A stretch of 64,000 bases of DNA from Megalobrama amblycephala (taxonomy: Eukaryota; Chordata; Actinopteri; Cypriniformes; Xenocyprididae), in the NCBI RefSeq assembly GCF_018812025.1, contig NC_063054.1, positions 8,450,582 to 8,514,581 on the forward strand, given 5' to 3'. Of this stretch, positions 48,401-61,735 are shown piece after piece; within the stretch, counting starts at the first letter, position 1, and every line of letters starts with the position of its first letter. The notes under the pieces were generated by a model. The model saw only the letters and a list, made by a program, of their open reading frames with translations, did no database searches and was not told the origin of the DNA. Made by a program: the position numbers and the translations under genes.

Positions 48401-49973
48401 AACACATGAGAATGAACCTCATTGTTTCTTGCGGAAGCTCAAACGTGCTGCGTAACACATGAGAATGAACCTCATTGGTTCTTACAGAAGCTCAAACGTG
48501 CTGCGTAACACATGAGAATGAACCTCATTGTTTCTTGCGGAAGCTCAAAAGTGCTGCGTACCACATGAGAATGAACCTCATTGGTTCGTGTGGAAGCTCA
48601 AACGTGCTGCGTAACACATGAGAATGAACCTCATTGGTTCGTGTGGAAGCTCAAACGTGCTGCGTAACACACAAGAATGAACCTCATTGGTTCTTGCGGA
48701 AGCTCAAACGTGCTGCGTAACACACGAGAATGAACCTTATTGGTTTTTGCAGAAGCTCAAACGTGATGAGAATGATGAGCATAACACATAACACACGTGA
48801 TGAGCATAACACATGAGAATGAACCTCATTGGTTCGTGTGGACGCTCAAACGTGCTGCGTAACACATGAGAATGAACCTCATTGGTTCTTGCAGAAGCTC
48901 AAACGTGCTGCGTAACACAAGAATGAACCTCATTGGTTCGTGTGGAAGCTCAAACGTGCTGCGTAACATGAGAATGAACCTCATTGGTTCCTGCAAAAGC
49001 TCAAACATGCTGCGTAACACATGAGAATGAACCTCATTGGTTCTTGCAGAAGCTCAAACATGCTGCGTAACACATGAGAATGAACCTCATTGGTTTGTGT
49101 GGAAGCTCAAACGTGCTGCGTAACACACAAGAATGAACCTCATTGGTTCGTGTGGAAGCTCAAACGTGCTGCGTAACACAAGAATGAACCTCATTGGTTC
49201 GTGTGGAAGCTCAAACGTGCTGCGTAACACATGAGAATGAACCTCATTGGTTCTTGCAGAAGCTCAAACGTGCTGCGTAACACAAGAATGAACCTCATTG
49301 GTTCGTGTGGAAGCTCAAAAGTGCTGCGTAACACATGAGAATGAACCTCATTGGTTCTTGCAGAAGCTCAAACGTGCTGCCTAACACAAGAATGAACCTC
49401 ATTGTTTCTTATGGAAGCTCAAACGTGCTGCGTAACACATGAGAATGAACCTCATTGGTTCTTGCAGAAGCTCAAACGTGCTGCCTAACACAAGAATGAA
49501 CCTCATTGTTTCTTATGGAAGCTCAAACGTGCTGCGTAACACATGAGAATGAACCTCATTGGTTCTTGCGGAAGCTCAAACGTGCTGCGTAACACGAGAA
49601 TGAACCTAATTGGTTCTTGTGGAAGCTCAAATATGCTGCGTAACACATGAGAATGAACCTCATTGGTTCTTGCACGTCAAGCGAACATGCTTGAGCTCCC
49701 GTTTGCCAAAACTGATGTGTGCTTTGATGAATGTTTATTTGTGAATAAAAGCCTAAATCAAATCTCTTCATCATATGAAGCGATCGGGTTTTACAATCTC
49801 TTTATTAAATTTTTAAAGTGTCAAAGTGTCTGTGGAGGGACAGAAATCTTTCAAATTTCATTAAAAATATCTCCATTTGTGTTCAGAAGATGAACAAAAG
49901 TTTTAACGGCTTTGAAACAACATGAGGGTGAGTAAATGATGACAGAATTGTCATTTTTGGGTGAATTAACCCT
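45414..49973. mobile_element. TTAA MITE (AGGGTTAG family) with a giant tandem core
   Basis: TTAA at 45410-45413 is followed by AGGGTTAGTTCACCCAAAAA. The complement from TTAA at 49974-49977 reads AGGGTTAATTCACCCAAAAA. Subterminal blocks are inverted as well: TGTCACCCTCATGTCATTCC versus TGAAACAACATGAGGGTG, and AGAGCTTTCTGTCCCTC versus GAGGGACAGAAATCTTTC. The element therefore belongs to the same family as 19972-20504 but is 4.56 kb, because its centre is a 53-bp array. Confidence 0.88.
45740..49672. repeat. 53-bp minisatellite, about 73 copies
   Basis: The unit consists of GGAAGCTCAAACGTGCTGCG, TAACACATGAGAATGAACCT and CATTGGTTCTTGC. Variants differ in GTGTGG versus TGCAGA or TGCGGA and in small deletions (ACACAAG, ACATGAG). 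A marker block with GTGATGAGAATGATGAGCAT recurs near 46391, 47220, 47774 and 48761, spaced about 829, 554 and 987 bp. This shows amplification of multi-unit blocks. Confidence 0.96.
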
Positions 49974-50223
49974 TTAAGGAAGTACAACCCATTGAATGGA
50001 CAGTTTCCATTGAATTTCCATTGATAAATGTCACATAATATAAGGTATATTGTTGAACAGTATTGCTTCAGTCAAGTAGTATTTTTGAGTTCCCTGTGGA
50101 AAAAAAAGATTCATAACCAGCTGTTCTTTCCTTCAAAACAATCCTCTCACGAGCAGCACAGTTCCTTCCATCTTTCATCTTTTTTATCAATGGTAATTGA
50201 TAATAACTTCTCTCTTCTTGTAG

Positions 50224-50395
50224 GAAATAATACATGTTTCTATGGGAAGTGTTATTACTGTCGTGAGACTGAGCCTGCGTGTGCAGAAGGGGATGTAATG
50301 GAGGGATCGGTTACCCTGTGGCTCCCTGATGTCTGGCCCTTACAGAAACACAGACACCCGTGGGGGCGGACATATCGAGAGGGTAAACTCGCCAG
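50224..50395 (+). CDS. fam20b: FAM20B fourth coding exon
   Basis: The acceptor is TCTTCTTGTAG and the donor GTATAG. The exon is 172 nt: two bases complete a Gly, then 56 codons and two bases of an Arg codon. It begins [20 protein letters not shown], with an N-glycosylation sequon (NNT) and closely spaced cysteines typical of the disulphide-bonded FAM20 insertion. [20 protein letters not shown] and then [16 protein letters not shown] follow. It is intact. The preceding intron contains the 4.56-kb array element and ends only 246 bp after it. Confidence 0.96.
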
Positions 50396-51001
50396 GTATA
50401 GTAACTGTCTTTCACTAGTTCTCTCCCTTCACCATCTATTTTTAACATTTGACACAAATGACTGTACAGGTGAACGCTGATATGTTTATTAGTGGTTCAG
50501 CGTAGTTTCAGCCTGAAAGTTTGTGGTGGGGCTGTTTATGAGTATCTAATGGTCAATGGGGACTTTCACTGAGCGTTACTAAACTTGTGGTCTTTGGGTT
50601 AGCCAAGGATAGCATGGTCCAGCATGCCATTTTCACACATTCTGGCTGTAGTACAGGAACTGATCAAAATGAAAGAACAGCACAGAAAAATGAAATTCTC
50701 AGTGAAAACTGTAGGGTTTTTGATTTTCCCACCACCTAAGACACATTTCCTGAAATGAGACATACTTTTTTCCTAAACCTACAAACACAAAACCAAAACC
50801 AAACACTGCTTTAAGTTTTGGGTTTATAGTTTTGAGCAGGTGATTTTAAATGTAATGCGCAATGCATTTTACATTTAGCTATGTAAAATGTAATAAAAGC
50901 AGCCAAAAGAAAAGCAAGTCTTTTTGGCTTTTACTTCATAGTAATTGATTAAAGAGCCAAACTTGTTAATTAGAGCAGACTGTCCATAACATTGTAAACC
51001 T
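50396..51001. other. fam20b intron 6, first part
   Basis: No feature recognised. Confidence 0.35.
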
Positions 51002-51490
51002 GGGGCTGTATTCACAATACATCTTAAGGCTAAAAGTAGCTCCTAACTTGCCGATTTAGGAGAAACTCTTAAAAATAATGGGCGTGTCAGTCCTAATTTT
51101 AGGAGTCCTACATTTTTTCTCTAACAGTATTTCACAAAGCATTTTAGCGCTAAAACTAGCTCCTAAATCTGTGAAACGTTAGGAGTAGTCAAGAGGACTC
51201 CTAAGTCACTAAGACCAAATCACAAACAGTCCTAATCCACCCAAAGACACTGAACACCATTGAGACAATAGCGATAGAGCCTTTGGTGCTGAACCTTTTC
51301 TTCATAAATGCAATACATTTTGATTTATAGATTTGAATCTACGATGAGACGGCGAAAATAAATCTTTAACAAATAAATAAATATTGTCTGATTACCTGTG
51401 GCAATGGTGTTCATGAGTTCACGCTCACAAATGTTTGAATAGAGTCAATCATTTGACTCGATCCCCTTGGAGAGCACACCAAATATGCAT

Positions 51491-51521
<31 letters not shown>

Positions 51522-52162
51522 GTGTATTTGGTGTGCTGTCCAGGGGGATCGAGGGCTCAGAGCTTGGAATTTAGCCCAAACCCAAAGTTCTTCCCGTATC
51601 CCCAGCCGAAAGTGAGGGACGGCGGAGGGATGCAGAAAACTGTCGAAGTAACTATAGGCGAGTCGGCTCTCGTCTGTGTATATATTCCTCCTCTTGAGTG
51701 GATTAGAAAGACCGTTTGAATGTGTTTCTCCCAAACTTTGTTTATAAAACATAATTTGTCGCTTGAATTCTGCATTCTCTTGAGATGAAGACATCCAAGA
51801 GGCGGTCCACAATTAACTGTATAGTTTAATTTGCCTACATTTTAAAACCTTTATGGCAACAATATGGCAATATTTTTTATTTAAAATATTTATTTGAATA
51901 GGGCAACATTTGTATTTTAAAGCCTTTATTTTAATCTGGAAACATGACACCTCATTCAATATTTCTATGATTAAATCGCTGACTCCTCCCCCATCAGCCA
52001 ATCACTGTGTGTTTACTCCATGGCAACGAGGTCAACCCCGCCCTTACTCTTAGCTTAAGACTTCTGTCTATTCCTTAGTAAAAGTTGGTCTCAGCAGCTT
52101 TGTGAATAGGTTTTAAGAAAAACTCTTAGTGGTAAGATAAAATGTTTTGTGAATACGGCCCC
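51002..52162. mobile_element. Inverted-end element, copy 1 of an adjacent pair
   Basis: It starts GGGGCTGTATTCAC and ends GTGAATACGGCCCC. Subterminal CTAAAAGTAGCTCCTAACTT and similar CTAA/TTAG-rich blocks follow, and an internal TATATA run lies at about 51503-51522. The ends resemble PIF/Harbinger-type fish MITEs, but no transposase or 3-bp target repeat was confirmed. One base (T) separates it from the second copy. Confidence 0.7.
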
Positions 52163-52163
52163 T

Positions 52164-53325
52164 GGGGCTGTATTCAGAAAACATCCTAAGGCTAAAAGTA
52201 GCTCCTAACTTGCCGATTTAGGAGAAACTCTTAAAAATAATGGGCGTGTCAGTCCTAATTTTAGGAGTCCTACATTTTTGCTTTAAGAGTATTTCACATA
52301 GCATTTTAGCACTAAAACTAGCTCCTAAATCTGCGAAACGCTAAAATTAGTCAAGAGGACTCCTAAATCACTAAGAGCAAATCACAAACAGTCCTAATCC
52401 ACCCAAAGACACTGAACACCATTGAGGCAATAGCGATAGAGCCTTGGGTGCTGAACCTTTTCCTCATAAATGCAATACATTTTGATTTATAGATCTGAAT
52501 CTACGATGAGACGCCAAAAAAAAAAAAACTTTAACAAATAAATAAATATTGTCTGATTACCTGTGGCAATGGTTTTCATGAGTTCACACTTGATTTGACT
52601 TGAACAAATGATTGAATAGAGTAAAAAAATATATATAATAAGCGTATTTGGCGTGCTGTCCAAGGAATTTAGCCCAAATCCAGAGTTCTCCTCAGATCCC
52701 CAGCCGAGAGTGAGAAGCGGGTTGGCGGAGGGATGCAGAAAACTGTCTCTCGTCTGTATATACCTCCTCTCGAGCTGATTAGAAAGACTGTTTGAATGTG
52801 TTCCTCCCAAACTTTGTTTATAAAACGTAATTTGTCGCTTGAATTCTGCATTCCCTTGAGATAAAAACTTCCAAGAGGTGGACAATTAACTGTATATACT
52901 AGTTTAATTAGTGACACTTAGCCTACATTTTAAAACCTTTATGGCAACAATATGGCAACATTTTATTTTGACTATGGCAACTTTTTTATTAAAAATGTAT
53001 TTGAATAATGCAACATTTGTATTTTAAAACCTTTATTTGAATAGGGCAACATTTGTATTTTAAAACCATTATTTTAATATGGAAACACGACACCTCATTC
53101 TACAATATTTCTATGATTAAATCGCTGACTCCTCCCCCATCAGCCAATCACTGTGTGTTTACTCCATAGCAACGAGGTCAACCCCGCCCTTACTCTTAAG
53201 ACTTCAGTCTATTCCTTAGTAAAAGTTGGTCTCAGCAGCTTTGTGAATAGGGAATTTAAGAGAAAACTCTTAGCTAAGAACTTTTACTGCTATTTAGGAG
53301 AAAAATGTTTTGTGAATACGGCCCC
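52164..53325. mobile_element. Inverted-end element, copy 2 of an adjacent pair
   Basis: It has the same order of blocks as copy 1, from GGGGCTGTATTCAG to GTGAATACGGCCCC, with many substitutions. An internal segment near 52960-53060 (TTGAATAGGGCAACATTTGT) is repeated and a different stretch is deleted. The two copies are in direct orientation. Confidence 0.7.
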
Positions 53326-53462
53326 TGAATATCATGCTTACCTTTCTAGATTTATTTTTTATTACCATTATTATTTTAGGAAAAACCATGAGGTTACCGC
53401 AATGTTCAGGGGTCTCATTTATGAAACTTTCTGTAGATTTCACCTTAAACATGTACGTACAC

Positions 53463-54972
<1,510 letters not shown>

Positions 54973-55285
54973 ACATACACACAAAAGCTATATTCTGCAT
55001 AGTTTTCAGATTTATAAAACAACACATACGCCAGAACCAAAACCAAAAATCCATTTATAAATCCTAGTCAGTGGAAGATTGTGCGTACGTGCATCTCCAC
55101 GCTGTCTCCTCCCCAAAATCACCATATATGGAGCTTACGATGCCTAGTTTTACTATGCTTAACCTCATCTGCATATCATTTCCATGCATGTTCCCATCCA
55201 CGTGACACCATGTTTAACACCATCAAAGGTACAAGAAATGGAAAAATGTTACGATGGACTATAAATGCCATTTGTTCCATACATA

Positions 55286-56834
55286 CACTGTGTGCAGAAT
55301 TATTAGGCAAGCTGATTTTCTGATCATATTTTTTTTCCAAGCACATTTTACCAATTCCAATCCACATCAATCTTAATAACTACTATTAATATTGTTTTTA
55401 ATCATTTATAAGTGATATATAATTGTTCATGAAGGCTGGAAATGAAAAATGCCTTATATTCAGGTGTGCAGAATTATTAGGCAGGTTTGCTTTTACAGGT
55501 AAAATGAGCCAAAAAAAGAGATTTAACTCAGACTGAAAAGTCAAAAATTATTAAATACTCACGAGAAGGACGCAATACTAATGCAATACTAGAATTTGCA
55601 AAGTGAAAGCATGACCAAGGGAAAGCAAAATGCTCATGGGGTCAGCGGGGTCATACAAAATCAGGTGGAAAAGAAAAGACACATGTTAACTGCAAAAGAT
55701 TGAAGAATTAAGGTGAAGAATTAAGTGTGAAACCATCAGGAACCCTTTAGTCTCCAGCGCCACCATTTTCCAGAACTGCAACCTACCTGGAGTCTCCAGA
55801 AGTGCAAGGTGTCAGGATCTCAGAGACTTAGGTTAGCTAAAGAATCCTAAAAAATGACCCGCTCTTAATAATAATCACAAGCTGAAATGTTGTGAAATAC
55901 ATGAAGACTGGGTTTTTATAGGCTTTATAGACAGACAGCTTGAGAGTGACTCCTGAAGGACCAGCACCACATCCTCTTGTACCACTGTTTGAAGAATTTA
56001 TCTTCCAAAATCTGGCAGTAAGGTGTGGGAGTTTACTTTTAGTCCCTCTCTTATCCTGAAATGTCCGTCTTGCAGAGATGGACTAAAAATGATCTTCCAA
56101 AACTTACTGCCAGATTCTGGAAGATAAATTCTTCAAACAGTGGTAAAAGAGGATGTGGTGCTGGTCCTTCAGGAGTCACTCTCAATCTGTCTGTCTATAA
56201 GGCCTATAAAAACCCAGTCTTCATGTATTTTATAACACTTCAGCTTGTGATTCTTATTAAGAGCGGGTCATTTTTTAGGATTCTTTAGCTAACCTAACTA
56301 AGTCTCTGAGACACCTTGCACTTCTGGAGACTCCAGGTAGGTTGCAGTTCTGGAAAATGGTGGCGCTGGAGACTAAAAGGTTCCTGATGGTTTCACACTT
56401 AACTCTTCACCTTAATTCTTAACTCTTTTGCAGTTAACGTGTCTTTTCTTTTCCACCTGTTTTTGTATGACCCCGCTGACCCAATGAGCATTTTGCTGTC
56501 CATTGGTCATGCTTTAACTTTGCAATTTCTAGTATTGCATTAGTATTGCGTCCTTCTCGTTAGTATTTAATCATTTTTGACTTTTCAGTCTAAGTTAAAT
56601 CTCTTTTTTGGCTCATTTTGCCTGTAAAAGCAAACCTGCCTAATAATTCTGCACACCTGAATATAAGGCATTTTTCATTTCCCGCCTTCATGAACAATTA
56701 TATATCACTTATAAATGATTAAAAACATTATTAATAGTAGTTATTAAGATTGATGTGGATTGAAATTGGTAAAATGTGTTGGTAAAAAAAATATGATCAG
56801 AAAGTTAGCTTGCCTAATAATTCTGCACACAGTG
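55286..56834. mobile_element. 1.55-kb palindromic mariner-derived element
   Basis: TA at 55284-55285 and 56835-56836 flank CACTGTGTGCAGAATTATTA ends. The two arms (about 55286-56046 and 56080-56834) are inverted copies along their full length, with a spacer of roughly 34 bp. Each arm has a decayed start of a mariner-type transposase (ATGAGCCAAAAAAAGAGATT, then AAAAGTCAAAAATTATTAAA) and, next to the centre, CTGCCAGATTCTGGAAGATA and TTCTTCAAACAGTGG, which resemble a C-terminal transposase segment. The interior of the gene is deleted. Confidence 0.85.
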
Positions 56835-56836
56835 TA

Positions 56837-57499
56837 TTACATGGCTGAAAATCATCAAATATCCTTTTTGTTTTAGAATAAATATATCAAAAAAACAAAA
56901 TTGTATAAAATACTTCTCAGATATTGTTTTTAGAATAGAGTTGATTCATTCATTTCCACTGTTCAAATAATATTTTAATTCAAAATATTTAGTTATTTAC
57001 ATTGTGTTCTGCAGTTATCTAATGGTAGGGTATTTTATGCTCTCCTGTATTCCATGCAGTCGGGCCATCTCCTCCTCCTGCGCTCCCGTAGTGGACAATG
57101 TGATGGTGAGACAGCGCAGATTTTGATTTAAGATTTAAGTTGGACTTAACAAGAAGGTTTTTATGCAACAATTATCACTCAGTACAAGCGCGAATAACAC
57201 TGCTGGATTTCATCTTCATGATAACGTGGATCTAACATATGGTATGGAGTGAAATTAAATGTGTGTGAGACATCAATACTTATAATTGTTCTTCTCACAT
57301 TTACTTTCTACAATCTGACTTCAGTTCACCACCTCACCATCTGTGTCGCCAATTCCCCTTTTCTCCAGAATGTGCGTACACAGAGTTTACTTACTGGTGC
57401 ACACATTCTCCCGTCAAGTTTTTTTTTAATAGATCACAACCTTTGCGTTGGAAGTTGTGTACGGATGTTTCCAGCCCCGTTTTGTGCGTACACCACGAA
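56837..57499. other. fam20b intron 6, middle
   Basis: AT-rich sequence, then parts of the GTGCGTAC-type repeat. A splice-like segment at 57060-57109 was considered and rejected. Confidence 0.35.
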
Positions 57500-58800
57500 A
57501 CATTCTTAAGAATAAAATTCTTCTTAACTGCCGATTTCTTCTTATTTTCAAACTTTAAAAGATAAGAATATTTTGTATTCTCAAAAACTTTTCTTAGGAA
57601 TGTTTGTATCTTTTTTTCTTAAGATTGTTCTTAAGATCAAATTTAAGTAGTATTCCTATTCCCAAAAAGAATGTTCTTAAAAATCATAATAAATAATTAA
57701 TCATAGTAAATCATTTCTTAAAGTTAGGATAACCTCCAACCTGTCTTAAATGTTTAATAAATTTATTGGGTTGTTTTAAATATTAAGCATTACAAAATAA
57801 CACTGGCTAGCCAAATTATAATACATATTACTAGTACCATGAATGTGGATGAGCACTCTAAAGCCCGGAACGCACAAAGCCGACGGTCGGCCGTCGGGCA
57901 GTTTTTGGCAAGTTTTGGCCAGTTTTCTCAGTGTGTTCCACACTGTCGGCTGAAATTGGTCCTCATCTGCTTTTTTCGGCTGATTCGACATGTTGAGTCG
58001 GCGTCAGAACTCGTCAGTCAGTCATTCTGATTGGCTGTTCGGCTACTGCCACCTGCTGGTACGGAAAGGCATTTCTTCTTACCCAGGCGCACAACGGATG
58101 TGCTACTTGGCCGTCGGGTGTCGAGCGTTGGTTTGGCACGTCAGGGCGACTTTGGACCCAGACGCTGCCGACGTGAGCCAACCCGGCAGTCTGCTTTTGT
58201 CGCCACTAGTTCGTCGGCGTCGGCTTGGTGTGTTCCAGACTTAAAGTCTGAAATTAGACTGATTGATCATTTGCGCATACACAATGCATATGATGCGCTC
58301 ACTCAAACTAGTACAGAGACCCGCACATGACATGCAGGAAAAAAGTAAATCGTCCACTTGCACAGATACAGGATGCATTAACTCTACAAAGAGCATGAAA
58401 AAGACAACAAATGAATGGGAACGAACGCTGCATCTTGAGACAGGCTCTTTTAAAATAACAATTTTAACGGTGCATTAAAAACACGATGCTGAGTGATTAA
58501 CTCCAGTCGAACAATCACAACGAAAATAATCTGCGTTCTTACTATATCTACGATAAACTACAGGCAGTGACGAGCTTTGAGGTGTGTTTCGTCCAGTGAG
58601 TCTTCAGCAATACCCCCCTTTAAATCAAATAAACACCTTTCAATTTCTTCTTAAGTAAAAATTAAGATCAAGTCTTAAGGAAATATTTCAGAACTGTTTA
58701 CATTTTTTTAAGAATTGCACTTTGGAACATTCTTAAGAACTTCTTAGAATTTATCTTAAGAATTTTCTTAGCTTCTTTCTTAAAAAGAGAATCCAGCCCC
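57500..58800. mobile_element. CTTAAGAA-rich inverted-end element with a nested MITE
   Basis: The left part has AAACATTCTTAAGAATAAAA and many TTCTTAAGA motifs. The right part has GGAACATTCTTAAGAACTTC, TTATCTTAAGAATTTTCTT and ends AGAATCCAGCCCC. The left tip appears truncated at the junction with the previous repeat. It holds the GC-rich MITE at 57859-58244. The family could not be named. Confidence 0.5.
57859..58244. mobile_element. GC-rich MITE with GGAACRCACMAAGCCGACG ends
   Basis: The left end (TAAAGCCCGGAACGCACAAA, then GCCGACG) pairs with the complement of the right end (TTAAGTCTGGAACACACCAA, then GCCGACG). The interior is rich in CGTCGG and CCGACG motifs and contrasts sharply with the AT-rich host element. 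It does not code. Confidence 0.75.
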
Positions 58801-60240
58801 TGGTCTCTAGAATGTTCCCAGTCTCATTTCCTCCTGTCTTTTCATGGCGGGCTCTAATTCAATTTTAAATAGAGATGCACCAGTCAACTGTTTTTGTTTT
58901 TGTTTTCTTTGGACTTGCACACAAACTGCCTTGCAGTAATTTCCCAAAATGTCATCTATGTGGAAAATATTACAAATTCTGTAAACAGAACATTAACAGA
59001 CCAGAGGCGGGACACTCTGAATACAGATGTAAAGAGGAGAGCACAAACACTGTACCAGGCACAGCAAGCTCACTGTTTGTGATGCTTGAAATATTGGAAG
59101 AAAAATATAAATATTGAATTGAGGGTGGGAGTTTATATGAATGCATCTGTGAAGGGAACTGAGTGACTTCAGAAAAGTTTTGATGGCATTTTCTAGTCGA
59201 TAGTGTTTTGGTGCATGTTCATCTTGGACCCATGGTTGAAGAGCTCTTGGAAAATATTGAGGGCATTTCCTCTGTTTGCTGCTACTAGATGCTACAGATC
59301 AGTATAAAATGCACGAAACCCTTTTACATATAATTAACCTTATCTCTATCTTTGACACTTTACTGGAAACTTTTGGTTTTAGTAGCCATTTATTGAAACA
59401 TGAGTCTAGTTTGGCTATTACTAATCAGTTCATATTGTGACTACTATTTAAATAGCAAAAAACACATAAATTATTTTGGTCTGTAGTTCTCTGAAACCTG
59501 AAAAAAGGGAGGGGGGTGGGTACTGAAATGCATTACGGTTATCTGTTTGTACAAAATATGTCCTTGTTCATATGTTCAGGTTTACCTAAAACTTGGAAAT
59601 TTAAGGTAGTATTTTTGCACTGCTGGTTCCATCATCTCAAACTCACTGGGTTGTTTTTTTTTTTTAAAAATGGGTTTTTGGTTGAATACCTGAAATAAGG
59701 TCTGTGGTGAACACAAGCTCAAGATATTTTCATATTTTATTCTATGACATAAATACATCAGGAACACCACATTCATTATTATTTTTAATTTTGTGTTTTA
59801 GACTTTTATGTGTTTTGTTTTGAAAAAGGATGTTGCTAACAAGTAGGGATGTCATGGTGGGGTAGGGATGTCAAATATGCATGTCACTGCAAATCTTGTT
59901 GCGCACCAAATCCTCCACCACCATTCTCGTCACATAAGTGAAATCTGACTCTTGCTGCACTGTGCTGCGACTCTGCAGCTCGTGCTGTATATGAAGCGGA
60001 GCACACACTTTCAGTAGAATCTGATGTCCAACTGAACTAAATGGTTTTTATTTTCATTAAAAAAACAAAAGGACAGGGTGGCCGCAGTGGGCAAGTAAAG
60101 TAATCGGTGTATGGCCAAACACTGTGTAACACCAGTAACACTGATGATAAGCAAGCCTACTAACAAGTGGCTTGTCATCTATTTACTAGTCCGTTTCTTC
60201 AGTTCTGTTTGTACCTTGTGCTCGTGCAAATTATTCCAAC
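58801..60240. other. fam20b intron 6, no supported feature
   Basis: An 80-codon frame at 58875-59117 has several cysteines but no recognisable domain and no splice or homology support. I do not call it. The rest is unremarkable. Confidence 0.3.
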
Positions 60241-60244
60241 TTAA

Positions 60245-60538
60245 AGGGATAGTTCACCCAAAAATGAAAACTCTGTCATCATTTCCTCACCTTCAGTTTG
60301 TTCCAAACCTTTATAATTTTTTTTGTTCCGGAAGATATTTTGAAGAATGTGAGAAACTATTGACTTCCATAGTATTTTTTTTTTTCCTACTATGAAAGTC
60401 AATGGTGCCCCAAAGCGGCCTGGTTACAAATTTTCTTCAAAATGTTGTTCAGCAGAACAAAGAAATTTATACAGATTTGGACCAACTTGAGGGTGAGTAA
60501 ATGATGACAGAATTTTCATTTTTGGGTGAACTATCCCT
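60245..60538. mobile_element. TTAA MITE (AGGGATAG variant), intact ends
   Basis: TTAA at 60241-60244 and 60539-60542 flank AGGGATAGTTCACCCAAAAA at both ends (one in complement). AAAACTCTGTCATCATTT and ATGATGACAGAATTTTC are paired inward. It is 294 bp and non-coding. Confidence 0.9.
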
Positions 60539-60542
60539 TTAA

Positions 60543-61444
60543 ACTTTACGAGTACATATTAATTATTAAATATTGAACAAGTTGTTGGAAGCCTAATGGT
60601 GAAGTCATGAGAAATTTTTGTAAATTTTTGAAGAATATCTTGATGAACAAAATGTGTAAGAAACCAACTTTTGTTGGTCACAGTCAGAGCTTATTTTCTA
60701 CAGTAATACAAAAAATCCTATTGGCTTTTTGTTCTGGGAACCAGGGCAATGCTACTTGGCCTACAAAAAAATGTCATCTCTGCAGCACTCTATTTAAGGA
60801 AGAGAAGTGTCATTTTGCAGATTTTCTGTGTTATCCTTCTTCTTTCCTCATCTGTGTACTCTAAGTTGCTCTAAATTGAGCATTTTTTTAATTTAAAAAA
60901 CAACAGGGTTGCATCACAAATCACATCAGATAATTAGATTTCACTTGGGTGGCCCCCTAAAAATCCCTATTGATGTAGCGGTGTGGGAAGTTTTGCTCAT
61001 ACATTTGGGTCTTACTGTGTAAATGGTAAGAAAATCAGATTTTCAAAAAGGAAAATCAGTCCTTTTTTCCCAAATGCTGTCTTTCCGTTTCCTTTTCACA
61101 TGAACCGCATGGAATCTTTATCTGTATGTTTATTAAATGTCCTGACTCAGTGTAGACATTGACAGAGCGCTGTGCTCTTGAACATCCCATCAGCCCCCTG
61201 CAGAGCGCAGTGGTCATTGTTCTGTTTCTGAGCCGTTGCCAGGTGACCTGATGGGTTTTCAGAGCCCATAAACCTGCGCTGAGCATCAGACACCTGGAAC
61301 ACAGTGAGAATGAGATTTCTCCCAGACTTAAAAGAGAAATTCACATTTATCCAGAGCTGATGGAGTGAATTGATGAACACTGTTCAAGAGGATGTGTCTG
61401 TTTTTATTGATTGTGTCGATCAATGGCTGTGTTGTGTGTGTTAG
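60543..61444. other. fam20b intron 6, last part
   Basis: No repeat or exon recognised until the acceptor GTTGTGTGTGTTAG of the next coding exon. Confidence 0.4.
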
Positions 61445-61636
61445 GTGGGAGTATGATGAGAGCTACTGCGAGGCCGTGAAGAAAATGCCCCCTTATGATG
61501 CCGGTCCAAGGCTCCTGGATGTTATCGACACAGCCATTTTTGATTACCTTATCGGCAATGCTGACCGCCATCACTATGAGAGTTTCCAAGATGATGGAGG
61601 AGCCAGTATGCTCATCCTTCTGGACAACGCCAAAAG
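61445..61636 (+). CDS. fam20b: FAM20B fifth coding exon (kinase catalytic core)
   Basis: The exon is 192 nt, with the acceptor at 61444 and donor GTAGAA. One base finishes Arg, then 63 codons and two bases of the next codon follow. It encodes [20 protein letters not shown], then [20 protein letters not shown], then [20 protein letters not shown] and NAK. The GNADRHHYE motif carries the catalytic Asp (residue 289 by my count) and LLDNAK the metal-binding Asp (residue 309). Both are numbered as in the human enzyme, so no net indel separates the two proteins up to this point. The remaining approximately 97 residues must lie beyond the window. Confidence 0.96.
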
Positions 61637-61735
61637 GTAGAAAGAAAGAAAAAAACAGATGAAAAATATAGAGATCTAGTCACCTACAAACAAGTTGATA
61701 GACCCAAGTAATTATAGAAATATTTGTTATATATA

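Noticed and set aside
45740..49672. Regularly spaced repeats that could suggest a CRISPR-like array
   Set aside because: Units are contiguous 53-bp tandem copies without unique spacers, in a vertebrate genome, inside a MITE.
51411..52885. Similar minus-strand open frames of about 130 codons in both adjacent element copies
   Set aside because: The similarity simply reflects that the two copies are the same repeat. The frames have no recognisable transposase or DNA-binding domain and are broken differently.
57060..57109. Exon-like segment between TATTCCATGCAG and GTGAGA in fam20b intron 6
   Set aside because: The flanking coding exons already join in phase to give the expected FAM20B sequence, so an extra exon would disrupt the kinase.
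58875..59117. 80-codon frame with a cysteine-containing stretch
   Set aside because: No domain, splice or positional support; it is within the range expected by chance in a window of this size.
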